In this document: piece by piece, positions 1 through 7,632 of the stretch | Numbering within the stretch: position 1 is the first letter of the stretch | Layout: each line of letters opens with the position of its first letter | Source of the DNA: JACQNR01 sp049515175 | GTDB lineage: Bacteria; Acidobacteriota; Terriglobia; UBA7540 | Reading direction: 5' to 3' | Assembly: GCA_049515175.1 (NCBI GenBank) | Contig: JBEKUI010000069.1 | Location: forward strand, 1-17,497 | DNA length: 17,497 nucleotides | The notes under the pieces: model-generated | Database searches by the model: none | What the model was told of the DNA's origin: nothing | The model's input: the letters and a program-made list of their open reading frames with translations, nothing else | Made by a program: the position numbers and the translations under genes

Positions 1-483
1 GATGCGTCGCAGCCATGGTCGGAAGATGACACGCGGTTGCTCGCCAAGATTCACCCGCTCGGCGCCCTGTTGGTAGCGTTGAACAAGTCCGACCTTCCGG
101 CACAGGTTTCCCCTGAAGACGTCGCAAGGCACGCGACGCCGGGCGGTGCGGAGGTTGCACCTCGCGTCCAGGTCGTACGGACTTCGGCGCTCACCGCCGA
201 GGGAATTCCCCGGCTGCGCGAGGCCATTCTGGAGCTTGCTGTTCCGGCGCACGACACGGGCGCGGAAGGCGAGTTCATCACCAATCTCCGCCACCAGCAG
301 CTCCTCAAGGAATCGCTTGCAGGGCTGACGAAGGCCCAGCGAGCCGCCAGCGAACGCGTCCATCACGAGTTACTCCTGCTGGACCTCTACGACGCCCTCC
401 GGCCTCTCGATGCCCTCACGGGTGCGACCGACGTGGAGCAGTTGCTCGACATCATTTTTTCGACCTTTTGCGTGGGAAAGTAA
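1..483 (+). CDS. mnmE: tRNA modification GTPase MnmE, C-terminal part (5' end outside window)
   Basis: MnmE works with MnmG in the cytoplasm to install the carboxymethylaminomethyl group on the wobble uridine (U34) of certain tRNAs. The reading frame is open from base 1, and 160 codons are visible of a protein that is usually about 450-460 residues, so the N-terminal tetrahydrofolate-binding domain and the Walker A region lie upstream. The visible part contains the guanine-recognition motif NKSD (G4), then TSAL (G5), then the C-terminal helical domain. It ends in FCVGK, the near-invariant MnmE tail (FCxGK) with the conserved cysteine. The helicase-nuclease gene follows on the same strand after a short gap. 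The GC-rich inverted repeat CGGCCG-CT-CGGCCG at 487-500, followed by a pyrimidine-rich stretch, could be a weak terminator. Identification is secure from the tail plus the G4/G5 motifs. Confidence 0.93.
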   Translation, partial: DASQPWSEDDTRLLAKIHPLGALLVALNKSDLPAQVSPEDVARHATPGGAEVAPRVQVVRTSALTAEGIPRLREAILELAVPAHDTGAEGEFITNLRHQQLLKESLAGLTKAQRAASERVHHELLLLDLYDALRPLDALTGATDVEQLLDIIFSTFCVGK

Positions 484-558
484 CGACGGCCGCTCGGCCG
501 CCTCCCTTTCTTCTTGTCCCGCACACTCCTTCCGCAGAATAATGTCTTGAGCAAATCC

Positions 559-3558
559 ATGCTCGAGCTCAATCCCGAACAGCGCCAGGCCGTCGAACAC
601 GGTGATGGACCGTTGCTGATCATCGCGGGGCCCGGCAGCGGCAAGACGCGCGTCATTACTGAGCGAATCGTCCATCTGCTGCGAACCGTGCCCCGGCTCG
701 AACCCGAGAACATTCTGGCTCTCACCTTTACCGAGAAGGCGGCGATCGAAATGAAGACGCGAGTCCGCCTGGGATTGGGCGACCAAACCAAGCCGCCTCA
801 CATTTCAACTTTTCATTCCTTCTGTCACGGAATTTTGCGCGAGCGGCACGCGGAGCGGCCCCTGCTCGACGACGTGGATATCTGGATCTTCCTCCGCCGC
901 CGCATGGAGCTTCTGGGGCTGGAGTTCTACCAGAAGCTGGCGGAGCCCGGTGCGTTTCTGCATGACCTCAACGCTTTCTTCTCGCGCTGCCAGGACGAAC
1001 TCATCGAGCCGGAGGATTTCGAAGCCCACGTGAGGGACTGCGAAAAGGAATTCCGCGCCCGCGTCTCGCGGCTCGATCCCGCCGCCGCGCAACTCGAGGA
1101 AGACGCGCTCCGCAAGCTGCAGGAGCTGGGACGCGTCTTTCGCAACAGCCGCCGGCTGATCGAGGAGGCAGGCTGTTCGAGTTTCGGCAGCCTCATTCCG
1201 GAGGCCGTGCGGCTCTTCGACCGCGAGCCGGAGGTGGGCGACAGCTGGCGCCGGTTCCGCTACGTGCTGGTGGACGAGCTTCAGGATACCAACTTCGGAC
1301 AGGTGGAGCTGCTGCGCCGCCTGGTGGTGCCGCCCTTCAATCTCACGGCGGTGGGCGACGACGATCAGGCCATCTACCGCTTTCGCGGCGCTGCCCATGG
1401 CGCGTTCGAGATGTTTGCGGCCGCCTTTCCCCGGTCGCGCACGATCCACCTGCACCGCAACTACCGTTCCACGCGCCGCATCCTGCGCGCAGCGCAGGCG
1501 GTAATTGCCCACAACGTTCGCTTCCAGCAGAAGCCGGCACTCACGACGGAAAACGAAGAGGGGTCACGGGTGTTTCTGATGGAGTCCACCGACTACACGA
1601 GCGAGGCCACGTGGGTGGCGGAAGAAATCGAGCGGCTCGGCCGCAAGGAGGACTTGGCGCTGGGTGACATTGCCGTTCTCTATCGCGGGCACAACTACCG
1701 CGACCTGCTGGTACACGAATTGCGCCGCCGCAACATTCCGTTCTCGATTCGCGGCCTTTCAGTCCTTTCCACGATCATCCTGCGCGACCTCATTGCTTAC
1801 CTGCGTGTGATTCGCTCGCCGCACGACAACATTCATCTGACGCGCGTGCTCCTCGCGCCGCGCTGGCGATTTCCGGAAAACCTGGCGCTGGAGCTGCGCC
1901 GGGAGGCGTCACGGGAGCGGTGTTCGCTTTACGACGTCCTTACATCGTGGGAGAAGTCGCCGGCGCGCGATCGGCTCGCGGAAACGGGTTGGGGCGAACT
2001 CAAGAAGCTCATCGTGGGTCTGCGCCGGCTCGCGCCGAATTTCCCCGTTACGCGGCTGTTCGATCTCCTGCTCGAGTGGCTGGAGCTCCGTCTTCCTTCT
2101 GCCAGCCGCGCGGCCGGTTACGTGAAGGCCTTTCAAGATTCCCTAGCCGCCTGGGAGCAGAAGACCGAACTCGTCCCACAACTGGGCGCGGTGGCGGACC
2201 AGCCGCACGATGCCGCGCCCACCCGGACGCTCGCCGCTTTCATGGAATACTTCGATTACTTCCTCGACGCGGGCGGCAAGGTGGAAGCTCCGGCGGGCGC
2301 AGGCTCCTCCGGGGCGGTGGAGATGATGACAGTCCACGCTGCGAAGGGTTTGGAATTCCCGGTCGTGTTCATCCTCAGCGTCGCTCCGCGACGTTTCCCT
2401 GGCACGGAACGCAAACCGGTGATCGCCTTCCCGGACGCGCTGCGCAAGGCGCCAGCGCCGCCTGAGAACCTTCACCTGCAGGAAGAGCGGCGGCTGTTCT
2501 TCGTGGCCATGACGCGTGCCCAGAAGCGGCTCTACGTTTCGAGCGTGAAGACGGGGAAGAAACCTTCGCGGTTCATCGAGGATTTGGTTTCCGACGCTGC
2601 GGTCGCGGCGCAAGATATCGAAACTATCCAGGTTCCGGAAGTCGCCGCGCCGCCTGCTCTCCCGCCCCGGCGCTTAACCCTCACGGAAACGCGCGCGCCC
2701 GATGGCCGCCAGGGAAGCTTGTTCTCGGAATCTGCGCTGGCCCAGGACACGGCACGAACCGACCTCATCGGCTGGGCCACGCAAGCGCCGGAGATGGCCG
2801 CGGACGAAAAGCTCCAGTTGAGCGCTTCCGCTGTCGAACAGTACGAAGATTGCCCGCAGAAGTTTAAGTTCAGCCATTACCTGAAGATTCCGACGGGCCC
2901 GCAGGCGGCACTTACCTTCGGCAGCGTCATGCACCAGTGCGTGCGCCGCTATTTCGAGTTGCGCAGGCAGGGCCTGCCGCGCTTCGAGGAGATCGCGGAG
3001 TTCTACCACCGCGCGTGGCGGGCAACAGGCTTCGAGGACGATTATCAAGAGCAGGAGTACAAGAAAGCCGGGCTCGCGCAGCTGGAGGAATTCGTGCGGC
3101 GGCATGAATCGAGCGCGATTCCTGTCGAGGAGATCCGAAGTGAGGAGACATTCGCCCTGGACCTCGGTGACGTGATGCTTGAGGGGAGAATCGATCAGAT
3201 CAATCCGCTCGAAAGCGCGAAGCGCCGGCGCGATTCAGAAGTGGAGCTCATCGATTACAAGACCGGGCGGCCCCGATCGGAGAAGGACGCGGAGAAGAGT
3301 TTGCAGCTTTCGATCTACGCGCTGGCGGCCCGCGAGCAAATGAAGTTGCACCCTGCGCGGCTGACGTTCTATAACCTGACCAACAACCAGGCGGTGTCCA
3401 CGGCGCGGACAGAGGAGGATCTGAACGCGGTAGTGAAGGAAGTGCGCGAAGTCGCAGCCCAAATTCGTGCTGGCGATTTTTCGCCCCGCCCTGGATTCGT
3501 TTGCCGCTGGTGTGATTATCGTCCCGTCTGCCCCGCGCACGAGGAGCTTGACGATTGA
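559..3558 (+). CDS. UvrD/AddA-type superfamily 1 helicase fused to a PD-(D/E)XK nuclease with Fe-S cysteines
   Basis: A 999-residue ATP-dependent 3'-5' DNA helicase-nuclease, probably acting in double-strand-break end processing. Helicase motifs run in order: Walker A GPGSGKT (about 24-30), DELQDTN (239-245), GDDDQAIYRFRG (266-277), HRNYRST (299-305), VHAAKGLEF (about 592-600) and FVAMTRAQKRL (about 648-658). The C-terminus is a RecB-family nuclease: His792 in the SVMHQ segment, Asp879 (GRIDQ), and Asp899-x-Lys901 in IDYKTG. Cys765, Cys982, Cys985 and Cys991 fit the C...Cx2Cx5C pattern that binds a 4Fe-4S cluster in AddB, Cas4 and Dna2. No AddB-like partner gene lies next to it. I chose ATG 559 because homology begins at LNPEQRQAV; TTG codons at 514 and 547 are alternatives, and none has a strong ribosome-binding site. 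The family is certain; whether it acts like AddA, AdnA/B or alone is open. Confidence 0.9.
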   Translation: MLELNPEQRQAVEHGDGPLLIIAGPGSGKTRVITERIVHLLRTVPRLEPENILALTFTEKAAIEMKTRVRLGLGDQTKPPHISTFHSFCHGILRERHAERPLLDDVDIWIFLRRRMELLGLEFYQKLAEPGAFLHDLNAFFSRCQDELIEPEDFEAHVRDCEKEFRARVSRLDPAAAQLEEDALRKLQELGRVFRNSRRLIEEAGCSSFGSLIPEAVRLFDREPEVGDSWRRFRYVLVDELQDTNFGQVELLRRLVVPPFNLTAVGDDDQAIYRFRGAAHGAFEMFAAAFPRSRTIHLHRNYRSTRRILRAAQAVIAHNVRFQQKPALTTENEEGSRVFLMESTDYTSEATWVAEEIERLGRKEDLALGDIAVLYRGHNYRDLLVHELRRRNIPFSIRGLSVLSTIILRDLIAYLRVIRSPHDNIHLTRVLLAPRWRFPENLALELRREASRERCSLYDVLTSWEKSPARDRLAETGWGELKKLIVGLRRLAPNFPVTRLFDLLLEWLELRLPSASRAAGYVKAFQDSLAAWEQKTELVPQLGAVADQPHDAAPTRTLAAFMEYFDYFLDAGGKVEAPAGAGSSGAVEMMTVHAAKGLEFPVVFILSVAPRRFPGTERKPVIAFPDALRKAPAPPENLHLQEERRLFFVAMTRAQKRLYVSSVKTGKKPSRFIEDLVSDAAVAAQDIETIQVPEVAAPPALPPRRLTLTETRAPDGRQGSLFSESALAQDTARTDLIGWATQAPEMAADEKLQLSASAVEQYEDCPQKFKFSHYLKIPTGPQAALTFGSVMHQCVRRYFELRRQGLPRFEEIAEFYHRAWRATGFEDDYQEQEYKKAGLAQLEEFVRRHESSAIPVEEIRSEETFALDLGDVMLEGRIDQINPLESAKRRRDSEVELIDYKTGRPRSEKDAEKSLQLSIYALAAREQMKLHPARLTFYNLTNNQAVSTARTEEDLNAVVKEVREVAAQIRAGDFSPRPGFVCRWCDYRPVCPAHEELDD

Positions 3559-3635
3559 GCGCAGCGCGATGAACGAGGCTGGGACGGCGGTTATCGATCG
3601 ACGCTCCCGCGCCGGTCACGAGGAGAGGAAGCTTT

Positions 3636-5024
3636 ATGGAATGGGCGTTGCTGATATTGGCTTTGATATTCGGTGCGGTGTTGGGATGGTTATGGGCCTC
3701 ATCCCGCGTGGGCAGTCGAATTTCTGCCGCGCAGATCGAGGCGGAGGGAAGAATCAAATCGGCGGAGAGCGCGGCAAGCGAACTGCGCTCCCAGGTGGGA
3801 AATCTCCAGCAGGCCGCGGCGCAATTGCAGGAAAAACTTCGCGCCGAAGGTGAGCTCAAGGCCACCGCCGAAGCGCGCCTCCGGGAAGCCCAAATCAACC
3901 TGGACGAGCAGAAGAAATTGCTCGAAGAGGCGCGGCAGAAACTCGCCGACACCTTCAACGCTCTGGCCGCTGACGCACTCAAGAGCAACAACCAGGCTTT
4001 CATTGCGCTCGCTCGCAGCACTTTTGAGACGATTCAGGCGAATGCCAAAGGCGATCTGGAGACGCGCCAGAAGGCGATCGAAGGGCTGGTTTCGCCGCTG
4101 CGTGAAACTCTGGGGCGATACGAAAAGCAAATCCTGGACATGGAGAAGACGCGTCAATCGGCTTACGGAGCCCTCGACGAGCAGTTGCGCACCTTGGCCG
4201 CGGCGAACCAGCAGTTGCAGAAGGAAACGGGAAGCCTGGCCACGGCGCTCAAGGGCGGTCCCCAGGTGCGCGGGCGCTGGGGCGAACTGACGCTGCGGCG
4301 GGTGGCGGAACTGGCGGGCATGTCCGAACACTGCGACTTCACCGAGCAGGAGACGCTCACCGGCGAGTCCGGACGCCAGCGCCCGGACATGATCGTAAAT
4401 CTCCCGGGCGGCCGGCGCATTGCCGTGGATGCCAAAGTCCCGTTGCAGTCGTTCCTGGACGCGGCCTCGGAGTCGAGCGAGGAAGAACGGCGCGCGAACC
4501 TTTTGAAGCACGCGCAGCGGGTCCGCAACCACATGAATCAGCTCGCCGCACGCAGCTACTGGGAGCAATTCGACCCCGCGCCCGAAATGGTGGTGCTTTT
4601 CCTTCCCGGGGAATCCTTCTTTGCCGCGGCGCTCGAGCAGGACCGCACGCTCATCGAGGACGGCATGGAGAAGCGGGTCATCCTGGCGACGCCCACGACC
4701 CTCATCGCCCTATTGCGCGCCGTCGCCTACGGCTGGCGGCAGGAGCAGATCGCGGAGAATGCGCAGGTGATCAGCGAACTGGGCAAACAGCTCTATGACC
4801 GCCTTCGCACTTTCATCACGCACTTCGAGCGTGTCGGCACGAATCTCCGCCAGGCCACTGAGACCTACAACAAAGCGGTGGGCTCGCTCGAATCGCGGGT
4901 GCTCCCTTCCGCGCGCAAGTTCAAAGAACTCGGTGCAGCCACCGGCGATGAGATGATCGAAGTGGAGCCCATCGACGAAACGCCGCGGGCGCTGCTTGCG
5001 CCGGAGCGGGAGCCCACGGAATGA
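3636..5024 (+). CDS. rmuC: DNA recombination protein RmuC
   Basis: RmuC-family protein of 462 residues, close to the roughly 475 residues of E. coli RmuC. The family is linked to suppression of inversions at short inverted repeats and carries a nuclease-like fold, but its biochemistry is poorly defined. An N-terminal membrane anchor (about residues 3-21) is followed by a long charged, alanine/glutamate/glutamine-rich coiled coil (about 25-110). The RmuC domain follows, with the signature VRGRWGELTLRRVAELAGM and, later, VDAKVPLQSFLDA. The start at 3636 is well supported: an AGGAGAGGAAG Shine-Dalgarno lies just upstream. It sits 77 bases after the helicase-nuclease stop on the same strand, so the two may be co-transcribed as a DNA-repair pair. 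The C-terminal tail after about residue 430 is variable and acidic, as is common in the family. Confidence 0.93.
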   Translation: MEWALLILALIFGAVLGWLWASSRVGSRISAAQIEAEGRIKSAESAASELRSQVGNLQQAAAQLQEKLRAEGELKATAEARLREAQINLDEQKKLLEEARQKLADTFNALAADALKSNNQAFIALARSTFETIQANAKGDLETRQKAIEGLVSPLRETLGRYEKQILDMEKTRQSAYGALDEQLRTLAAANQQLQKETGSLATALKGGPQVRGRWGELTLRRVAELAGMSEHCDFTEQETLTGESGRQRPDMIVNLPGGRRIAVDAKVPLQSFLDAASESSEEERRANLLKHAQRVRNHMNQLAARSYWEQFDPAPEMVVLFLPGESFFAAALEQDRTLIEDGMEKRVILATPTTLIALLRAVAYGWRQEQIAENAQVISELGKQLYDRLRTFITHFERVGTNLRQATETYNKAVGSLESRVLPSARKFKELGAATGDEMIEVEPIDETPRALLAPEREPTE

Positions 5025-5097
5025 AATGGCTGGGCCGTCAAGGTGGAATGCAGAAGGCGGATGCGCGTGATGGATCTTGCGAAAGATTCGGTGCCCC

Positions 5098-5130
5098 AAA
5101 AAACTTCGGGGATGCATCGCTGCATCCCCG
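5098..5130 (-). terminator. Rho-independent terminator of the micro-gene
   Basis: On the minus strand a perfect 10-base-pair stem, CGGGGATGCA-GCGA-TGCATCCCCG, is followed by AAG and then six T residues (5103-5098). The tetraloop GCGA belongs to the stable GNRA class. It lies 27 bases after the micro-ORF stop and would end a transcript of about 155 nucleotides. There is no T tract on the other side, so it points to minus-strand transcription, although it also sits downstream of rmuC. Confidence 0.88.
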
Positions 5131-5157
5131 ATCGTTCCAAACCAGATGTGAAGAGGC

Positions 5158-5193
5158 TTACCTCTTCTTCTTTGCTTTCTTTTTCGCTGCCAT
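5158..5193 (-). CDS. 11-residue lysine-rich micro-ORF (MAAKKKAKKKR)
   Basis: A very short ORF, ATG to TAA, encoding MAAKKKAKKKR: seven of eleven residues are Lys or Arg and the rest are Met and Ala. It is preceded by an AGAGGAG Shine-Dalgarno six bases upstream of the ATG, and it lies inside a unit with its own sigma70 promoter and a strong intrinsic terminator. The composition resembles the Ala/Lys-rich tails of bacterial histone-H1-like proteins, which bind nucleic acid, but eleven residues cannot support a family assignment. It could be a real nucleic-acid-binding peptide, a translated leader whose six lysine codons sense lysine or translation rate, or an incidental ORF on a small RNA. The signal flanking it is much better than chance ORFs usually have. 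Confidence 0.5.
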   Translation of the reverse strand: MAAKKKAKKKR

Positions 5194-5223
5194 CGTATTC
5201 TCCTCTCGGTTCTTTCTGTTTCT

Positions 5224-5240
5224 CGCCAGCCGTGCTGGCG
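5224..5240 (-). other. Leader hairpin in the micro-gene transcript
   Basis: A perfect 7-base-pair inverted repeat, CGCCAGC-ACG-GCTGGCG on the minus strand, lies between the predicted transcription start and the Shine-Dalgarno. It could stabilise the RNA 5' end. A regulatory role is inference only. Confidence 0.5.
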
Positions 5241-5259
5241 AAGCGCGTATTCAATCTCA

Positions 5260-5288
5260 TGTATAAGGACTATGCGCATTCTTGTCAA
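5260..5288 (-). promoter_or_regulatory. Sigma70-type promoter of the micro-gene
   Basis: Read on the minus strand, a perfect -35 box TTGACA (5288-5283) is followed by exactly 17 bases and then TATACA (5265-5260), which matches four of six -10 positions including the leading TATA. The predicted transcript would start near 5253, giving a leader of about 60 bases before the 11-codon ORF. Confidence 0.7.
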
Positions 5289-5336
5289 GAGGAAAGTGAG
5301 TGATCAAGAGAGAAAGATGAAAATGAAGAACGCGGT

Positions 5337-5380
5337 GGGGAACCGCGGCGACGCGCAATTCGGTCGCGTCGCGCGGCCCC
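5337..5380. repeat. Long imperfect GC-rich hairpin
   Basis: GGGG (5337-5340), CCGCG (5343-5347) and CGACGCG (5349-5355) pair with CGCGTCG (5365-5371), CGCGG (5372-5376) and CCCC (5377-5380). That makes 16 base pairs with two small bulges and a 9-base loop. No T tract follows on either strand, so it is not a canonical intrinsic terminator. It lies about 130 bases upstream of the VWFA start and could be part of that gene's leader or a dispersed palindromic repeat. Confidence 0.6.
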
Positions 5381-5507
5381 CGCAACGGATCGTGCAGCCG
5401 AAGGCGGCTCCTTGGGCGTGAGGGTTTATTTTTCACAGGTCTGCCGCGCACGATGGCTCTTGCATCTAAGTGAGCCAGGAAGTACGACCCACTGAAGGAG
5501 TGCATCG

Positions 5508-6503
5508 ATGAATGTTGACGGGTGGCGGATGAGGATGATGGGTCGAGCGGCGCTCCTTGCCACTCTGGTCGCTGCGGCGAGTGGCGCGGTATCCGCACAG
5601 CAAGCACCCGCCACAGCCCCCCAGACAATCCGCGTGACGACAGGAGTCGTGAATGTCTACGCCGTGGTGAAGGATAAGAAAAAGCATCCGATTCCCGGCC
5701 TCAATCGCGAAGATTTTGAGCTGAGGGAAGACAATGTTTCGCGCGACATCAAGTATTTTTCCCGCGAGACGGACACCCCGCTGACGCTCGGGATCCTGGT
5801 CGACACCAGCGGTAGCATGCAGCACGTTCTCGGCGTCGAGCAACAGGAAGCGAAAGCGTTCATCGATCAAGTCATCACTGCCCGGGACCTGGCTTTTGTG
5901 CTTCACTTTGATATCGAGGTGGAATTGCTTCAGGACCTCACCTCCAATCACCAGCTCCTGGCGCGCGCCATCGACAGCACGGTAATCAACACAGGTGGGG
6001 GAGGCGTGGTGCAGGGGCCGTTCCCGTCCAGCGGAGGAGGCGGGACGAACCTGCACGACGCCGTTTATCTGGCGGCGCGGGAGCTGCTCAAGAACGAAGT
6101 GGGCCGCAAGGTCATTATCATTTTGAGCGACGGTGAAGATACGGGCAGCCGGATGAGGCTGAACGACGCGCTGGAGGCGGCGCAAAAATCCGACGTGATC
6201 ATCTACTCCATCGCGGTCATCGACCGCTCCTATCACCTTGGGCGCATGAGGAGCTTCGGTGGTGAATCTACCCTCGCGCGCTATGCCGACGAAACCGGCG
6301 GTCGCGTCATCGAGGTGAATCACGCCGGCGACACCGCGCAGGCGTTTCAGGAAATTGCCGAGGAGCTCCGCACTCAATACCTGCTCGGATTCGCGCTGCC
6401 CGAGGGGCCCCGCAACGGTTCCTACCGCAAGATTCAGGTGAATGTCCGCGATCGCGACTACAAAGTCCAGGCACGCAAGGGCTACTACGGGCCCACGGAG
6501 TAG
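5508..6503 (+). CDS. Secreted VWFA-related protein, acidobacterial type (copy 1)
   Basis: A 331-residue exported protein with a von Willebrand factor A domain, matching the acidobacterial VWFA-related family (TIGR03436-like) in order of elements. A signal peptide ends near residue 30 (AVSA-QQ). Next comes the short beta-rich N-terminal segment with VVNVYAVVKDKKKHPIPGL and DFELREDN. The VWA domain carries a complete MIDAS metal site: DTSGSM (Asp99, Ser101, Ser103), Thr180 in GGGGTNL and Asp208 in LSDGED. The C-terminus contains LRTQYLLGF and ends in ARKGYYGPTE, typical of the family. Family members are thought to bind protein ligands through a divalent cation; the ligand is unknown. The start has a GAAGGAG ribosome-binding site seven bases upstream. 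It converges with a paralogue ending 71 bases away; no convincing terminator lies between them. Confidence 0.9.
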   Translation: MNVDGWRMRMMGRAALLATLVAAASGAVSAQQAPATAPQTIRVTTGVVNVYAVVKDKKKHPIPGLNREDFELREDNVSRDIKYFSRETDTPLTLGILVDTSGSMQHVLGVEQQEAKAFIDQVITARDLAFVLHFDIEVELLQDLTSNHQLLARAIDSTVINTGGGGVVQGPFPSSGGGGTNLHDAVYLAARELLKNEVGRKVIIILSDGEDTGSRMRLNDALEAAQKSDVIIYSIAVIDRSYHLGRMRSFGGESTLARYADETGGRVIEVNHAGDTAQAFQEIAEELRTQYLLGFALPEGPRNGSYRKIQVNVRDRDYKVQARKGYYGPTE

Positions 6504-6574
6504 GGTCCGGGTTTCAGGAGCGTGATCCGCGTGGAGGTCGTCGTGCTCCGCTTCCCGCCGGAGCCCGAGGCAGA

Positions 6575-7528
6575 CTACTGCGAAGGCGCGAAGTAGCCGC
6601 TCTTGGCGCGAACGCGCATGGTGTTGTTATTGGGCTGGATGGAGATGGCCCGGAAGGTTCCATCGTGCGCAACGTTGGACGAGACGTAGGCCAGACTGTA
6701 TTGGCTGCGCAGTTCGCGAGAGATTTCCTGAAAGTCTCCCGCCAGGTCCCCCGACGAAAAGGGAAAGAAGGCTCGTCCGCCGGTTTCCTCCGCCAGGCGC
6801 TTCAGGACCTTGTCGCCCTTCTGCGTCATGCCGGTTCGGTTGGTGCTGATGGCGAAGATGGTGACTTCGCCGCGTTGCGCCATGGCCAGCGCTTCCTCGC
6901 GCGTGTGTTCACTCTGATTGTCCTCGCCGTCGCTCACCAAGATCATGACCCGCCGCAGGTAAGGCTCGGGGGGCGGGAAGAAGAGCATCTTTTCCTTTGC
7001 CGAGAAGTAGATGGCATCGTAGAGGCCGGTGCCGCCGCCCGCCTGCAGGTTGCGGATGGCTTTGGAGAGTTTCTCCAGGTTGTCGGTGTAGTCCTGCTCC
7101 AGCTGGGGCTCGACATCAAACGCCACGACGTAGGCCTGGTCCTTCCCCACGCGCAGCGAGGTGGAAAGAAAATCGATGGCAGCTTCCTGCTCGAAGCGCA
7201 GCCGGTCGCGAATGCTGTTGCTGGTGTCGACCAGAATGCCGATGCGCAGCGGGAGATCGGACTCGCGGCTGAAGAAACGAATGCTCTGCGGTTTGCTATC
7301 CTCCATGACTTTGACGTCATCCTTGGTCAGATCAAGCACCATGCGGTTCTTCTTGTCGACGACCGTAAAGAGGACGTTGACCAGTTCAACGCGGACCCGG
7401 ATGGGCCGGGTCTCGGTGGCCTGCTGGCCTTCGTCGGCGCGACTTTGGTTCTGGGGAGTGCTGCCGGTCTGGGCCAGAGCGGCAGCCGCCACGCCGATGA
7501 GGATGATCGAACCCCAAAGCTTCTTCAT
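6575..7528 (-). CDS. Secreted VWFA-related protein, acidobacterial type (copy 2)
   Basis: A 317-residue paralogue of the convergent neighbour, with the same order of parts. It has a signal peptide (MKKLWGSIILIGVAAAALAQ), the motifs RVELVNVLFTVVDKKNRMVLDL and DDVKVMEDSKPQSIRFFSRES, then a VWA domain with MIDAS residues DTSNS (101-105), Thr167 in GGGTGL and Asp200 in LVSDGED. The C-terminal part has LRSQYSLAYV and ends in RAKSGYFAPSQ. The MIDAS has Asn where most members have Gly (DxSxS is still intact), so metal binding should be preserved. An AGGAG lies nine bases upstream of the ATG, and the gene has its own good promoter at 7555-7583. The predicted location is periplasmic or extracellular. 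Ligand and physiological role are unknown. Confidence 0.9.
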   Translation of the reverse strand: MKKLWGSIILIGVAAAALAQTGSTPQNQSRADEGQQATETRPIRVRVELVNVLFTVVDKKNRMVLDLTKDDVKVMEDSKPQSIRFFSRESDLPLRIGILVDTSNSIRDRLRFEQEAAIDFLSTSLRVGKDQAYVVAFDVEPQLEQDYTDNLEKLSKAIRNLQAGGGTGLYDAIYFSAKEKMLFFPPPEPYLRRVMILVSDGEDNQSEHTREEALAMAQRGEVTIFAISTNRTGMTQKGDKVLKRLAEETGGRAFFPFSSGDLAGDFQEISRELRSQYSLAYVSSNVAHDGTFRAISIQPNNNTMRVRAKSGYFAPSQ

Positions 7529-7554
7529 GTCTGATGTCTCCTGTTTCCTCCCAA

Positions 7555-7583
7555 AGTATAGAAAGTGCCCCGAGGGGCGTCAA
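7555..7583 (-). promoter_or_regulatory. Sigma70-type promoter of VWFA copy 2
   Basis: On the minus strand, TTGACG (7583-7578), a 17-base spacer and TATACT (7560-7555) each match five of six consensus positions. The spacer contains the small inverted repeat GCCCC/GGGGC. The predicted start is near 7548, leaving a leader of about 20 bases that carries the AGGAG ribosome-binding site. Confidence 0.72.
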
Positions 7584-7632
7584 GGAAGAGCGTCGCTCCA
7601 CACGATCTTAGGATGCCTCTGGGCGCCAAGCG

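Larger units (their letters stand above)
5025..5507. other. Gap between rmuC and the first VWFA gene, holding a micro-gene and a long hairpin
   Basis: This 483-base gap is not empty. Its left half holds a complete minus-strand transcription unit (promoter 5260-5288, leader hairpin 5224-5240, 11-codon ORF 5158-5193, terminator 5098-5130), listed separately. Its right half holds a strong imperfect hairpin at 5337-5380. The last 125 bases lead into the VWFA gene; I found no convincing -35/-10 pair there on the plus strand. A 34-codon plus-strand ORF at 5317-5421 overlaps the hairpin and is not supported as a gene. Confidence 0.8.

Noticed and set aside
5317..5421. 34-codon plus-strand ORF beginning MKMKNAVGNRGD
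   Set aside because: Most of it is the long GC hairpin at 5337-5380, the ribosome-binding site is weak, and there is no promoter on this strand.
6545..6564. Terminator between the convergent VWFA genes
   Set aside because: The GCTCCG/CGGAGC stem is only six base pairs with an 8-base loop and lacks a T tract on both strands.
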